A stretch of 64,000 nt of DNA from SZUA-254 sp031379665 (GCA_031379665.1 JANNFI010000064.1:22297-86296), one strand, 5' to 3'. Positions 16,190-24,756 are shown, counted from the stretch's first letter. The notes: a model not told the origin generated them from the sequence alone. Numbers and translations are program-made.

Positions 16190-16495
16190 TTGACAAAAGC
16201 CGACATTGTTGATCATATTGCTTCGGGGACCGGTTTGACGAAGGTCGAAACAGAGGCGGTGGTGGATGGTTTCATCCAGACCGTGATCGAAGCCCTGAAG
16301 GAAGGGAAGAACATCGAGATCAGGGGCTTTGGAAGTTTCAAGACAAAGAAACGGAAGGCAAGGATCGCACGGAATCCCCGGACCGGCGCGCAGGTCCAGG
16401 TCGACGAACATTTCGTTCCTTTTTTCAAGGTCTCGAAGGAATTGAAATCGACGGTCAACCTGAACCTGAAGAGGAAACAGCCCTCCGTCGGTTGA
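16190..16495 (+). CDS. hup: HU/IHF-family DNA-binding protein
   Basis: A 101-residue nucleoid protein that bends DNA as a dimer. It begins MTKADIVDHIASGTGLTK and contains the conserved IEIRGFGSFKTKKRKARIARNPRTGA arm region spanning residues 42-67, with the intercalating proline of the RNPRTG motif. A basic tail of about ten residues extends beyond the usual 90-residue length. The start is TTG at 16190: AAGGAG sits eight bases upstream and no in-frame ATG gives a complete N-terminus. The gene follows a near-consensus promoter. Confidence 0.94.
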   Translation: MTKADIVDHIASGTGLTKVETEAVVDGFIQTVIEALKEGKNIEIRGFGSFKTKKRKARIARNPRTGAQVQVDEHFVPFFKVSKELKSTVNLNLKRKQPSVG

Positions 16496-16504
16496 CTCCC
16501 ACCC

Positions 16505-17359
16505 GTGACGACCACTCGAATCTGTTCATCCTGCGGCGCCAGCCTCGAATCCAGCGACCGGTTCTGCCCTTTCTGCGGGAGGGCCGCCGAACCGGTGACC
16601 GGAACCGGTGACAACACCGGCCTGGCGGCTGCGATGATGGCAGCCTGCCCGATGTGCGGGCAAATGAACCCCCTTTCCTCGGCGACGTGCGCCACGTGCG
16701 GCGCAAAAATCGGTCATGCCGTCCGGCCGCCCGATACAGTCCGCGCAACGAAAGACGTCCCACAGGGCATCGGGACGGTTCAGAGCTGGAAATTCACGCT
16801 CGGGGTAGGGGCGCTTCTGGTCATCGCGCTGGTGATCGTGGTATCGTCGGGCAAAGAATCGGTACCGACGGCAGTGCAGGAGACGGCCCAGAATGATCCC
16901 CACGATCCGGGGATGATGCAACGGATCAAGGAGCTTCAGGCTCACATCGAGGAACATCCGGACGACCCTGAGGCCCTGCTCGAGTTCGCCAATATGCTCT
17001 ACGATGTCCGGTTCTTCGACCGCGCTGCGACGATGTACGAGCGCCATCTCACGCTCAACCCGTCGAACGCCGACGCGCGGGTCGACCTTGGCACATCCTA
17101 CTTCCAGCTGTCGTTCAGCGACAGCGCCCGGAAGGTCGAACTGATTTCCCGGGCCGAAACCTGTTTCCTCGAGGCGATCGAAACGAAACCCAAACACCAG
17201 CTGGCCCATTTCAATCTCGGCATCATCCATCTCCACCGCGGCGACATGGATGGTGCGAATATATGGCTCCGGAAATCGGTGGCCATCGACCCCAGCTCGG
17301 AAGCCGCCCAACGAGCCCAGCAGTTGCTTTCCCAACACGTCAAGAACAATCCATCATAA
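16505..17359 (+). CDS. Zinc-ribbon, single-TM, TPR protein
   Basis: A 284-residue protein of unknown function started by GTG. Two zinc ribbons lie at the N-terminus (Cys7, Cys10, Cys21, Cys24 and Cys48, Cys51, Cys62, Cys65). A transmembrane helix spans about residues 97-114. Three to four TPR units follow in the extracytoplasmic or periplasmic part (about 130-280, for example DRAATMYERHLTLNPSNADAR and HFNLGIIHLHRGDMDGA). The architecture suggests a membrane scaffold for protein interactions. It begins ten bases after hup and is followed by a small basic protein gene, probably co-transcribed. Confidence 0.8.
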   Translation: MTTTRICSSCGASLESSDRFCPFCGRAAEPVTGTGDNTGLAAAMMAACPMCGQMNPLSSATCATCGAKIGHAVRPPDTVRATKDVPQGIGTVQSWKFTLGVGALLVIALVIVVSSGKESVPTAVQETAQNDPHDPGMMQRIKELQAHIEEHPDDPEALLEFANMLYDVRFFDRAATMYERHLTLNPSNADARVDLGTSYFQLSFSDSARKVELISRAETCFLEAIETKPKHQLAHFNLGIIHLHRGDMDGANIWLRKSVAIDPSSEAAQRAQQLLSQHVKNNPS

Positions 17360-17374
17360 CCAGAGGAACGAGAG

Positions 17375-17470
17375 ATGCCCAGTGGCAAGAAACGATTGAG
17401 AAAAAAAATGGCGACCCACAAGCGGAAAAAACGGCTTCGTAAGATGCGGCACAAGAAGAAAAACCGTTAG
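17375..17470 (+). CDS. AURKAIP1/COX24-type small basic protein (probable ribosomal)
   Basis: A 31-residue protein beginning MPSGKKRLRKKMATHKRKKR and ending in a run of Lys/Arg, with 18 Lys or Arg and two His. It matches the tiny AURKAIP1/COX24-domain proteins of Bacteroidota. That family is related to mitochondrial mS38 and mycobacterial bS22, small basic peptides of the 30S subunit. AGAGG lies eight bases before the ATG, and the frame ends with TAG. It follows the TPR gene by 15 bases. Ribosome association is inferred from the family and composition, not from context. Confidence 0.85.
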   Translation: MPSGKKRLRKKMATHKRKKRLRKMRHKKKNR

Positions 17471-17736
17471 GTGACCGCGGCGGGCCCGGCGTTCCGGGAC
17501 CCGTCCACGGCATACCCCGGGAATGGGGGTCGGGGTCACGTCCGCGACGAGCCCCGTTCTCGTTTCGACCGTACTGATCAACACCTGCGTACCCTCCAGG
17601 CAATTGGAGCACCAGGCGACCCGCGCAACGCCGGCTTCAGGCGTCGTTTACTTGATTATTTGGGCCAATCTTTTTACTTTGAATCGAGTCATTCACTCAT
17701 CCATATACTCCAGTGGCCTCGGAAGGGGGATCTACC
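17471..17736 (+). other. Intergenic region before ytxH
   Basis: No convincing gene. A GC-rich imperfect hairpin lies at 17483-17503, without a T-run. From about 17650 the sequence becomes AT-rich, and a weak promoter can be drawn (TTGAAT at 17679-17684 with TATACT at 17704-17709, spacer 19). A 76-codon frame at 17523-17753 has no ribosome binding site and no recognisable protein. Confidence 0.4.
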
Positions 17737-18129
17737 ATGTCGAAGGAAAATAGCGGACTCGCCAAGGGCCTGTTCATCGGGTTCCTGGTGGGAGGAATCG
17801 CGGGCGCCGTCGCCGCCCTGTTGTATGCTCCGAAGAGCGGCAAGGAATAGAGGAGCGACATCAAGAAAAAAACCGAAGAACTCACAGGCGACGTCGGCGA
17901 ATACCTGCGATCGACAGGGAGCAGGACGACCGAAATGGTGAATCGCGGCAAACACCGCTCCGACGAGATCATCGCCTCGGCGCGCGAGAAAGCCGACCAT
18001 ATCATGGACGACGCCGAGAAGGTCCTCACCGACATCCGCTCGAGGGCCGCTTCCGAGCCGGGGAAAATGAAGAGCGCCGTGCGCGCCGGAATGGATGCGT
18101 ACAAGTCCGAAAAAGAACGGGGAGCCTGA
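17737..18129 (+). pseudogene. YtxH-domain protein interrupted by an in-frame amber codon
   Basis: The frame from ATG 17737 (preceded by AAGGGGGA) encodes a typical YtxH start: a glycine-rich transmembrane segment (GLFIGFLVGGIAGAVAALL), then YAPKSGKE. At 17848-17850 a TAG stands where homologues have the Thr of GKETR. Reading through, the same frame continues to TGA 18129 with a charged helical tail (RSDIKKKTEELTGDV, ASAREKADHIMDDAEKVLTDI), giving about 130 residues in total. Either a nonsense mutation, a sequencing error or readthrough. The family is a stress-related envelope protein of unknown mechanism. DUF948 follows, as in Bacillus ytxGH. Confidence 0.8.
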
Positions 18130-18170
18130 GCGCCCCCGGGCCTGCTGACCATATCAGGAGAAGGTAAACC

Positions 18171-18557
18171 ATGGAAGGATTTGCCACCGTCGTCCAGGTC
18201 CTGTCCGACCTCGCTGTGATCGCACTTTGCGTCTTTCTCGTGGTCTTCCTGGTCCGCCTGAAGACAGCCCTCGGGGTGCTGGAACGGGAGATCCGGGAAT
18301 TGAGCGCACGCACCCTCCCGGTTCTGGACAACCTCGAAGTCATTACCGACAAGATCAGGAACGTCGCGGAAAACATCAATGACCAGGTCGAACTGGTCAG
18401 AGATTCGATCAACACCGTGAGGGAAATAGCAAACAACGTCGTCGATTTCGAACGCCGGATCCAGGCGCGGATCGAAGAACCGCTCCTGGAATCCATCGGC
18501 ACCATCGCCGCCGTCGTCAAGGGATTGAGGGCGTTCTTCGTCCGTCTCAAGGCCTGA
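18171..18557 (+). CDS. DUF948 (YtxG-like) membrane protein
   Basis: A 128-residue protein with one N-terminal transmembrane segment (about 10-30, LSDLAVIALCVFLVVFLVRL). A long amphipathic helical region with regular hydrophobic spacing follows (LEVITDKIRNVAENINDQVE, DSINTVREIANNVVDF). This is the DUF948 layout, represented by the general stress protein YtxG of Bacillus. AGGAGAAGG precedes the ATG. It sits 41 bases after the interrupted ytxH, reproducing the ytxG-ytxH association. Function unknown; probably envelope-associated. Confidence 0.85.
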   Translation: MEGFATVVQVLSDLAVIALCVFLVVFLVRLKTALGVLEREIRELSARTLPVLDNLEVITDKIRNVAENINDQVELVRDSINTVREIANNVVDFERRIQARIEEPLLESIGTIAAVVKGLRAFFVRLKA

Positions 18558-18673
18558 CGCCGCCCTCCGCCCACCCGCTCCCAGCCGGTCAGGCCCGGGG
18601 GTGTGACACCGTTTGATCAGATGCGCGACGACCACCCCGGTTCGTCTCACCACCTTCGCTGAGGACCGACCAT

Positions 18674-20776
18674 ATGAAAGAATATCACCCCGACAACATT
18701 CGTAACCTCGCCTTGATCGGGCACGGCGGCTCGGGAAAGACCTCATTCTCTGAGGCGGTCTGCTTCTGCGCAGGATCCACAACGCGGCTCGGCAGGACCG
18801 AGGAGGGAAACACGGTCTCCGACTACCATCCCGATGAAATCGAACGCCAGATTTCCATCAACTCCGCGGTCATCTCCAACGAGTGGCACGGTTATAAGAT
18901 CAACCTGATCGACACCCCGGGGTATACCGATTTCACGGGCGAAGTGAAGGCGAGTCTCCGCGTCACGGACACAGCCCTCATCTTCCTGAAGGGAGTGGAG
19001 GGCGCCGAGGTGGGGACGGAGATTGTCTGGGGGTACACCAGGGAGATGAGAATCCCTTCCTGTTTCGTCGTGGCCAAACTCGACAATGAGAACGCGGACT
19101 TCGACCATGTCGTGGCCCAGGCCAGGGAGCGATTCTCTCACGACGTCATCCCGGTCCATTTCCCTGCTGCCGTCGGCGATGGCTTCGGGGCGATCGTGGA
19201 CGTCCTGAGGATGAAACTCTTCACCTTTGCGCGGGATGGGAAGGGAAAACCTGTCGAGGCGGAGATTCCGGACGCGTTGAAGCAAAAAGCGGCGGAGATG
19301 CGTGAACACCTGGTCGAGCAGATCGCTGAGACCGATGAAAAACTCCTCGATGCATTCTTCTCGGGCGGCACGCTCACCGACGACCAGCTCAGGAACGGGC
19401 TGAAAGCCGGGATCCGCAACAGGAAGATATTCCCTCTCCTCTGTGCGTCAGGAACGCTGAACACGGGGGTCTCGCTCGTGCTCGACTTCTGCGCGGAGTA
19501 CGCGCCAGCGCCGAACCAGGTGGAGATCCCGATCGGGTTCGCGCCGGGCACAGACCACCAGAAGGAGATCCCCGTGAGGTGCGACCCCGCCGGGCAGCCG
19601 ACGATGTTCGTCTTCAAGACTGTCGCCGAACCCCACGTGGGGGAACTTTCGTTCTTCAGAGTCTACTCGGGGGCCGTGGCTCCCGGGATGGATATGATCA
19701 ACGACACGAACGGCAAGAACGAACGCCTCGCCCAGATCTTCGTGATGCGCGGGAAAGAACGGAAGGACATCGGGAAGCTGATGGCCGGAGATTTCGGGGC
19801 CGTCGTGAAACTCAAGGACACCCATACCAACAATACGCTCAGCAGCAAGGCCTTCCCCGTCGTCATGGCACCAATCGCCTTCCCCGAACCGGTCATCTCG
19901 ATGTCGCTCGTGGCGAAGACGAAGGGCGACGAGGACAGGATCTCGACCGGCCTCCATTCCCTCCACGAGGAAGACCCCACGTTCGTGGTGAAGGTCGACG
20001 GGGAACTACACCAGACCGTCATCAGCGGGCAGGGCGAGCTCCACCTGGAGATCATCGTGCGGAGGCTCAAGGCGAAGTACGGCGTTGAGGTAGATATGGT
20101 CGAGCCGAAGATCCCCTACCGTGAAACGATCAAAGGCCGGGTGAACGAGGTCGAGTACAAGCACAAGAAGCAGACCGGTGGGCGCGGCCAGTTCGGGCAT
20201 GTCTGGATCAAGATCGAACCGTTGCCGCACGGGGGAGGGTTCGAATTCGAAGATGCCGTCGTCGGCGGCGTGGTCCCCACGAGGTTCGTTCCCGCGGTGC
20301 AAAAGGGGATTGTCGAGGCGCTGGAAACCGGCGTCGTGGCGGGGTACAAGGTCGTGGACGTGCGGGTGACGTTGTTCGACGGCTCCTACCACGACGTGGA
20401 TTCGGACGATCACTCATTCAAGATCGCGGGCCGGATGGCGTTTAAGAAGGGATTCAAGGAAGCCCGCCCAATCCTCCTGGAACCGATTTATGAAATGGAA
20501 GTCCGGGTACCTGACGACTACCTGGGGGACGTCATGGGGGACATCTCAAGCCGCCGGGGCAAAATCCTCGGGATGGACTCGGACGGGACCACCCAGATCA
20601 TCCGGGCCAATGTTCCGCTCAAGGAACTCTTCAGGTATTCGACCACCCTCCGGTCGATGACACAGGGCCGGGGCATCCATAAGCAGAAGTTCGGCCACTA
20701 CGAGGAAATGCCGCGCGAAGTCGCCGAAAAAATCATTTCGGACCACTCGAAACATAAGGTGGAGGAGGAAGCCTGA
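18674..20776 (+). CDS. fusA: Elongation factor G paralogue (EF-G2-like GTPase)
   Basis: A 700-residue translational GTPase of EF-G length and domain order: G domain (about 1-270), domain II, III, the IV loop (YKHKKQTGGRGQFGHVWI near 495-512) and V. The G motifs are GHGGSGKTS (P-loop), DTPGYTDF and AKLDNE. They differ from canonical EF-G (AHIDAGKTT, ERGITI, NKMD): the switch I region reads ERQISIN. This pattern fits the EF-G paralogue group often called FusA2, with roles in translation or ribosome recycling. No rpsL, rpsG or tuf is adjacent, which also argues against the primary fusA. Confidence 0.85.
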   Translation: MKEYHPDNIRNLALIGHGGSGKTSFSEAVCFCAGSTTRLGRTEEGNTVSDYHPDEIERQISINSAVISNEWHGYKINLIDTPGYTDFTGEVKASLRVTDTALIFLKGVEGAEVGTEIVWGYTREMRIPSCFVVAKLDNENADFDHVVAQARERFSHDVIPVHFPAAVGDGFGAIVDVLRMKLFTFARDGKGKPVEAEIPDALKQKAAEMREHLVEQIAETDEKLLDAFFSGGTLTDDQLRNGLKAGIRNRKIFPLLCASGTLNTGVSLVLDFCAEYAPAPNQVEIPIGFAPGTDHQKEIPVRCDPAGQPTMFVFKTVAEPHVGELSFFRVYSGAVAPGMDMINDTNGKNERLAQIFVMRGKERKDIGKLMAGDFGAVVKLKDTHTNNTLSSKAFPVVMAPIAFPEPVISMSLVAKTKGDEDRISTGLHSLHEEDPTFVVKVDGELHQTVISGQGELHLEIIVRRLKAKYGVEVDMVEPKIPYRETIKGRVNEVEYKHKKQTGGRGQFGHVWIKIEPLPHGGGFEFEDAVVGGVVPTRFVPAVQKGIVEALETGVVAGYKVVDVRVTLFDGSYHDVDSDDHSFKIAGRMAFKKGFKEARPILLEPIYEMEVRVPDDYLGDVMGDISSRRGKILGMDSDGTTQIIRANVPLKELFRYSTTLRSMTQGRGIHKQKFGHYEEMPREVAEKIISDHSKHKVEEEA

Positions 20777-20801
20777 CCGGCGGGGGGGGACGGGAGCCCC
20801 G

Positions 20802-21296
20802 ATGAAGAAACTGCATTCGCCCTGGAGGTCGGCTTACATCCAGTCTTTCAAGACCCCGGGAAAAAAAGGTCGATGCGTCCTGTGCGCCGCGTTCCGGACG
20901 AAGAGGGACGACAGGGACTACGTCGTGGCGAGGGGAAAACACTCCTTCGTCCTGCTTAACCTCTATCCATACAACAGCGGCCACTGCATGATCGTCCCGA
21001 ACCGCCACGTCGCCCGGCTCGACGCGCTCACCGGTGCGGAATATTCCGAGATGTTCCGGTACATCAGGAAAGTGATCGCGGGGCTGGAGAATGTGTCGGC
21101 GCCCGAGGGGTTCAACGTCGGTTCGAATTTCGGCCGGACAGCCGGTGCCGGAATCGATGACCATATCCATTTCCACGTCGTCCCGAGGTGGAACGGCGAC
21201 ACCAACTTCATGCCGGTCCTGGCAGATACCAAGGTGATCTCCGAGGAGATGGCCCTCACCTGGGAGAAATTACGGAAGGCCTTACAGAAGCGTTGA
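20802..21296 (+). CDS. HIT-family hydrolase
   Basis: A 164-residue histidine-triad protein. The catalytic triad motif is HIHFHVVPRW (His121, His123, His125), with an N-terminal CVLC pair (Cys25, Cys28) resembling the zinc knuckle seen in HIT/AP4A-hydrolase-type members. Such proteins hydrolyse or transfer nucleotidyl groups (Ap4A, adenosine phosphoramidates); the substrate here is unknown. It starts 25 bases after the EF-G paralogue in a G-rich spacer. Its 3' end overlaps the convergent nth gene by 15 bases. Confidence 0.92.
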   Translation: MKKLHSPWRSAYIQSFKTPGKKGRCVLCAAFRTKRDDRDYVVARGKHSFVLLNLYPYNSGHCMIVPNRHVARLDALTGAEYSEMFRYIRKVIAGLENVSAPEGFNVGSNFGRTAGAGIDDHIHFHVVPRWNGDTNFMPVLADTKVISEEMALTWEKLRKALQKR

Positions 21297-21941
21297 GGGG
21301 CGGGCGGACGGGCAGAGTCGGCTGACAGCGCAGGAGCCGCAGAGCGGCTTCCTCGCCCTGCAGACGTTCCTGCCGTGGAGGATGAGCAGGTGCGGGACCA
21401 GGATCCAGTCCCGTCGGGGAACGATCCCCATCAGGTCGAGTTCGATTTTCTCCGGCGTCGACGAGTGCGAAAGTTTCATCAGGCCAGAGAGCCGTTTCAC
21501 GTGGGTGTCCACGACGACACCCTCCGCCATTCCGAAAGCGCTCCCCAACACGACGTTCGCCGTTTTCCTTCCGACCCCGGGGAGCCTCACCAGCTCTTCC
21601 ATCGTCCGGGGCACCTCCCCTGCGTGGCGCTGTTCGATCTCACGACAACAGTTGATGATGTTGTTCGACTTCGCCCTGTAAAACCCGGTCGACCTGACGA
21701 TCGACTCGAGCTCGGCCAGGTCAGCCCCGGCGAAGTCGCTCGCCGTCGCGTACCGACGGAAGAGCCCGGGAGTCACCTTGTTCACGCGCACGTCGGTGCA
21801 CTGGGCCGAGAGGATCGTCGCCACCAGTAACTGGAGCGGGTTTTTATGGATGAGCGCCGTCTGTGCCTCAGGGTAGCAGGTCCGGAGCCGGGAAACAATT
21901 TTCCGTGCCCGTGCGAGTGTTTCCTTTTGTGATTCCCTCAT
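21282..21941 (-). CDS. nth: Endonuclease III
   Basis: A 219-residue DNA glycosylase/AP lyase removing oxidised pyrimidines. The helix-hairpin-helix (LVRLPGVGRKTANVV) contains the catalytic Lys, VVDTHVKRL contains the catalytic Asp, and the C-terminal cluster loop follows C-x6-C-x2-C-x5-C (CRARKPLCGSCAVSRLC). The ATG at 21941 is chosen because it overlaps the polX stop (ATGA) and removes 23 foreign residues. It is the second gene of a polX-nth pair, a coherent base-excision repair unit. Confidence 0.95.
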   Translation of the reverse strand: MRESQKETLARARKIVSRLRTCYPEAQTALIHKNPLQLLVATILSAQCTDVRVNKVTPGLFRRYATASDFAGADLAELESIVRSTGFYRAKSNNIINCCREIEQRHAGEVPRTMEELVRLPGVGRKTANVVLGSAFGMAEGVVVDTHVKRLSGLMKLSHSSTPEKIELDLMGIVPRRDWILVPHLLILHGRNVCRARKPLCGSCAVSRLCPSARPSTLL

Positions 21942-23683
21942 CTTTTCCCCAATATGCGCGCTACTTCGGCCGTCGGACGGGTGTTCAGGACGTCTCCCGG
22001 TGCGAGCCATCCCTTCCTTGCGACGTTGATCCCGAACGCCACGTCCCCGAGGCCGGTCGTGGAATGCGCGTCCGGATTGATCGCGATCAACACCCCTTTT
22101 TCCTTCGCATACCGACAGAACGTCCAGTCCAGGTCGAGGCGGCGCGGATTGGCGTTGATCTCTATTATCTTTCCGTGATCAGACGCGGCATCGATGACTT
22201 CCCGCAGGTTGAGGGGGTATCCTTCCCGTTCGAGCAGCAGCCTGCCCGTGGGATGGCCGAGCATGGTCACGTGAGGGTTCCTCAGAGCCCGGATGACCCG
22301 GGCCGTCGCCTCCTTTTCAGTCATTTTGAACCGGCTGTGGATTGACGCGACGACGTAATCGAACCGTTCGAGGACCCTTTCGCTCCAGTCGAGCGACCCG
22401 TCGCTGAGGATGTCCACCTCCGTGCCGGAGAAGACCCTGAACCCCCTGAGGCGGCCGTTCAGGGAACTGATCTCATCGAGTTGCCGCATCACGTCCTTCT
22501 CCTTCAGGCCGCCGGCATAAACCGCCGCCTTGCTGTGGTCGGCGATACCCAGGTATTTCCACTTTAGGTCAATGGCCGCATCCACCATCTCTTGAAGGGT
22601 GTTACGTCCGTCGCTGTATGTGGTATGACAGTGAAAAGTTCCCTGAATGTCCGAGATCGAAACGAGCTCCGGTAGTTCGTCCCGAAGTGCGCTCTCGATC
22701 TCGCCCGAGGCCTCGCGTAATTCGGGTGGGATATGGGCCAGGCCGAGCGCCCCGTAGACCTCCGCCTCGTCCCGGCAGGAGGGTGGCGATTTTCGTTGCG
22801 ATTTCCGGGCCTTGCCCGGCGTGGGCGAGAACCCGTATTCGTTCATCGTCCAGCCGAGTTCGACCGCCCGGCGCCGAAGTTCCACGTTATGCTCCTTGCT
22901 CCCGGTGAAATACTGCAGGGCGAAGGGATATTCCTGCACTTCCACCACCCGGAGGTCGCACTGGATGCCCGACCGGAGCAGAACGCTCGCTTTCGTGGGA
23001 CCGGATGCGAGGATCGAGGCGACATCAGGATGCGCAACGAACCGGCTGATGATCCCGGCGGCCTTTTTCGCCGTTGCCCCCGCCAGAACGTCGACGTCTC
23101 CGATGACTTCTTTCTTCCTCCTCAGGCTCCCGGCGACATCGCACGACTTCACGCCGGGGAGCGACGAAACGTACGCCACCATCGCCGCGGCCACGGCCAC
23201 CGCCGCCGGGTAGAGGTACTTGCCGCTGCTCTTCTCGAGCAGGGCGAGGCCGGCGAGGATGTTCTCCGCGCTCTTCTTCCCGAAGCCATCCAGTGAGGCA
23301 AGCATTCCGGCTTCCGCAGCTTCCTTCAGGCGTACGGGGGAGTCGATGCCGAGCCGGTCGTGCAGGGCTTTGACCTTTTTCGGCCCGAGTCCCTGGATCT
23401 TGAGAAGATCGAGGAGGCCGGACGGCACGGACTTCCGGAGCCGTTCATGCTCGTCCGAGGTACCGTTGATGGCGAGGTCGGCCACGATCGGCGCGAGGCC
23501 CTTTCCGATGCCAGGGATCCCGGTAAGGGTGCCGGCGACCGCGGCGGCGCGGATGTCGGCGGACGAACCGCCGAGGACGCGGGCCGCGTTATGGAAGGCC
23601 CTGCATTTGAACGGATTTTCACCGACGAGTTCGAGGATGGTGCCCATTTCCACGAGGATGTCGGCGATTTCCCTGTTGGTCAT
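21938..23683 (-). CDS. polX: DNA polymerase X family with PHP domain
   Basis: A 581-residue repair polymerase. An N-terminal 8-kDa-like domain and helix-hairpin-helix motifs (TGIPGIGKGLA, IQGLGPKKVKAL) are followed by the nucleotidyltransferase site GSLRRKKEVIGDVDVL, with Asp196 and Asp198, and the third Asp243 (CDLRVV). The C-terminal PHP domain (from about 340) has FHCHTTYSDG and IADHSK metal motifs and likely gives 3'-5' exonuclease or phosphatase activity. The ATG at 23683 has GGGGAG immediately upstream. The upstream in-frame extension overlaps dusB and is rejected. The stop overlaps the nth start. Confidence 0.95.
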   Translation of the reverse strand: MTNREIADILVEMGTILELVGENPFKCRAFHNAARVLGGSSADIRAAAVAGTLTGIPGIGKGLAPIVADLAINGTSDEHERLRKSVPSGLLDLLKIQGLGPKKVKALHDRLGIDSPVRLKEAAEAGMLASLDGFGKKSAENILAGLALLEKSSGKYLYPAAVAVAAAMVAYVSSLPGVKSCDVAGSLRRKKEVIGDVDVLAGATAKKAAGIISRFVAHPDVASILASGPTKASVLLRSGIQCDLRVVEVQEYPFALQYFTGSKEHNVELRRRAVELGWTMNEYGFSPTPGKARKSQRKSPPSCRDEAEVYGALGLAHIPPELREASGEIESALRDELPELVSISDIQGTFHCHTTYSDGRNTLQEMVDAAIDLKWKYLGIADHSKAAVYAGGLKEKDVMRQLDEISSLNGRLRGFRVFSGTEVDILSDGSLDWSERVLERFDYVVASIHSRFKMTEKEATARVIRALRNPHVTMLGHPTGRLLLEREGYPLNLREVIDAASDHGKIIEINANPRRLDLDWTFCRYAKEKGVLIAINPDAHSTTGLGDVAFGINVARKGWLAPGDVLNTRPTAEVARILGKR

Positions 23684-23709
23684 CTCCCCGAAGTCAGGCG
23701 GTGAGTCGA

Positions 23710-24756
23710 TCAGGTGTCGAGGGAGTGCAACGGGGCGGGCGAGGTTTCGTCCGGTTCGTGCAAACGGACCGACCCATCCGGCCTGGTCTCGATACCCGGG
23801 TTGAGATCGAGCCGACGGATGTAATCCACCAGAGGCGCATATTCGGTGAACCGCATCAGTTCCTGCCGCACCTTCGCGATCCACGGGAGGCCCCTCAGGT
23901 AGCCGCTGTAATGTTTCCTGAACTCGGTCACCCCGGACCGTTCGCCCTTATGGATGACGGAGAGCTCCAGATGTTGGAGAAGGAGCTCGATCCGTTCCGC
24001 GAACGTGGGAGGGGGGAGGAGGGCGCCCGTGGAGAGGTATGCCTTGATCTCCCTGAAGATCCAGGGATTGTTGACGGCGCCCCTGGCCACCATCACGCCG
24101 TCGCACCCGGTGGTGTCGAAAACTTTTTTTGCGATCTCGGGGGTATCGATGCCGCCGTTCACGACGACGGGGATCGAAACGGCCTGTCGGACAGCCGGAA
24201 TGTGGCTGTAATCGGGTTCCCCGGAATGCCCCTGGGCGCGAGTCCTGCAATGGATGGTGATAGCCTTAGCTCCGGCGTCCTCGACCATTCTCGCGACATC
24301 GGCGATGATAATCGAACTATCATCCCACCCGAGACGGGTCTTCACCGTGACCGGCCGGTCGGTCGAGCGCACCACGGATTCGATGATCCGGCGCATTTTC
24401 GGGAGGTCCCGGAGGAGGCCCGCCCCGGCGCCGTGCCCTGCGACGTTCTTCACCCAGCAGCCACAATTGATGTCGATGAGGTCGGGTGCCAGGGCTGAGG
24501 CGATCTTCGCCGCGCCTTCCATCGAGAGATCGGTCCCGCCATAAATTTGGATCCCGAACGGACGTTCCTCCTCGAGGAACCGCATCTTGGAGTGCGTTTT
24601 CCCAGATTGGCGCACCAATCCCTCCGAATTGACGAACTCGGTAAACATCAGGTCGGCCCCCAGCCGCTTGCAGATAAGGCGGAAGGGGATGTCCGTGACG
24701 TCCTCCATTGGGGCGAGAATGATAGCGTTCTGTATCTGGATGGTACCGATTTGCAT
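23710..24756 (-). CDS. dusB: tRNA-dihydrouridine synthase B
   Basis: A 348-residue FMN enzyme that reduces uridine to dihydrouridine in the tRNA D-loop. It opens with IQNAIILAPMEDVTDIPFR. The active-site region reads DINCGCWVKNVAGHGAGAGLL, with the proton-donor Cys100 (family N-x-G-C-P becomes N-C-G-C-W here). VKTRLGW, IHCRTRAQGHSG and VVNGGIDTPE complete the flavin site, and a C-terminal helical domain follows. It lies 26 bases upstream of polX and is probably co-transcribed with polX and nth. Confidence 0.93.
   Translation of the reverse strand: MQIGTIQIQNAIILAPMEDVTDIPFRLICKRLGADLMFTEFVNSEGLVRQSGKTHSKMRFLEEERPFGIQIYGGTDLSMEGAAKIASALAPDLIDINCGCWVKNVAGHGAGAGLLRDLPKMRRIIESVVRSTDRPVTVKTRLGWDDSSIIIADVARMVEDAGAKAITIHCRTRAQGHSGEPDYSHIPAVRQAVSIPVVVNGGIDTPEIAKKVFDTTGCDGVMVARGAVNNPWIFREIKAYLSTGALLPPPTFAERIELLLQHLELSVIHKGERSGVTEFRKHYSGYLRGLPWIAKVRQELMRFTEYAPLVDYIRRLDLNPGIETRPDGSVRLHEPDETSPAPLHSLDT

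Noticed and set aside
17523..17753. A 76-codon plus-strand frame before ytxH
   Set aside because: No ribosome binding site, no recognisable protein, and it overlaps the ytxH start and its ribosome binding site.
17848..17850. Genome-wide reassignment of TAG to a sense codon
   Set aside because: TAG serves as the normal stop of dut, hppA, the 31-residue basic protein and the kinase gene in this window, so a local explanation is needed for the ytxH case.
17697..18782. A minus-strand open frame across ytxH, DUF948 and the start of the EF-G gene
   Set aside because: It runs antisense to recognised genes and shows no motif; the plus-strand reading explains the region.
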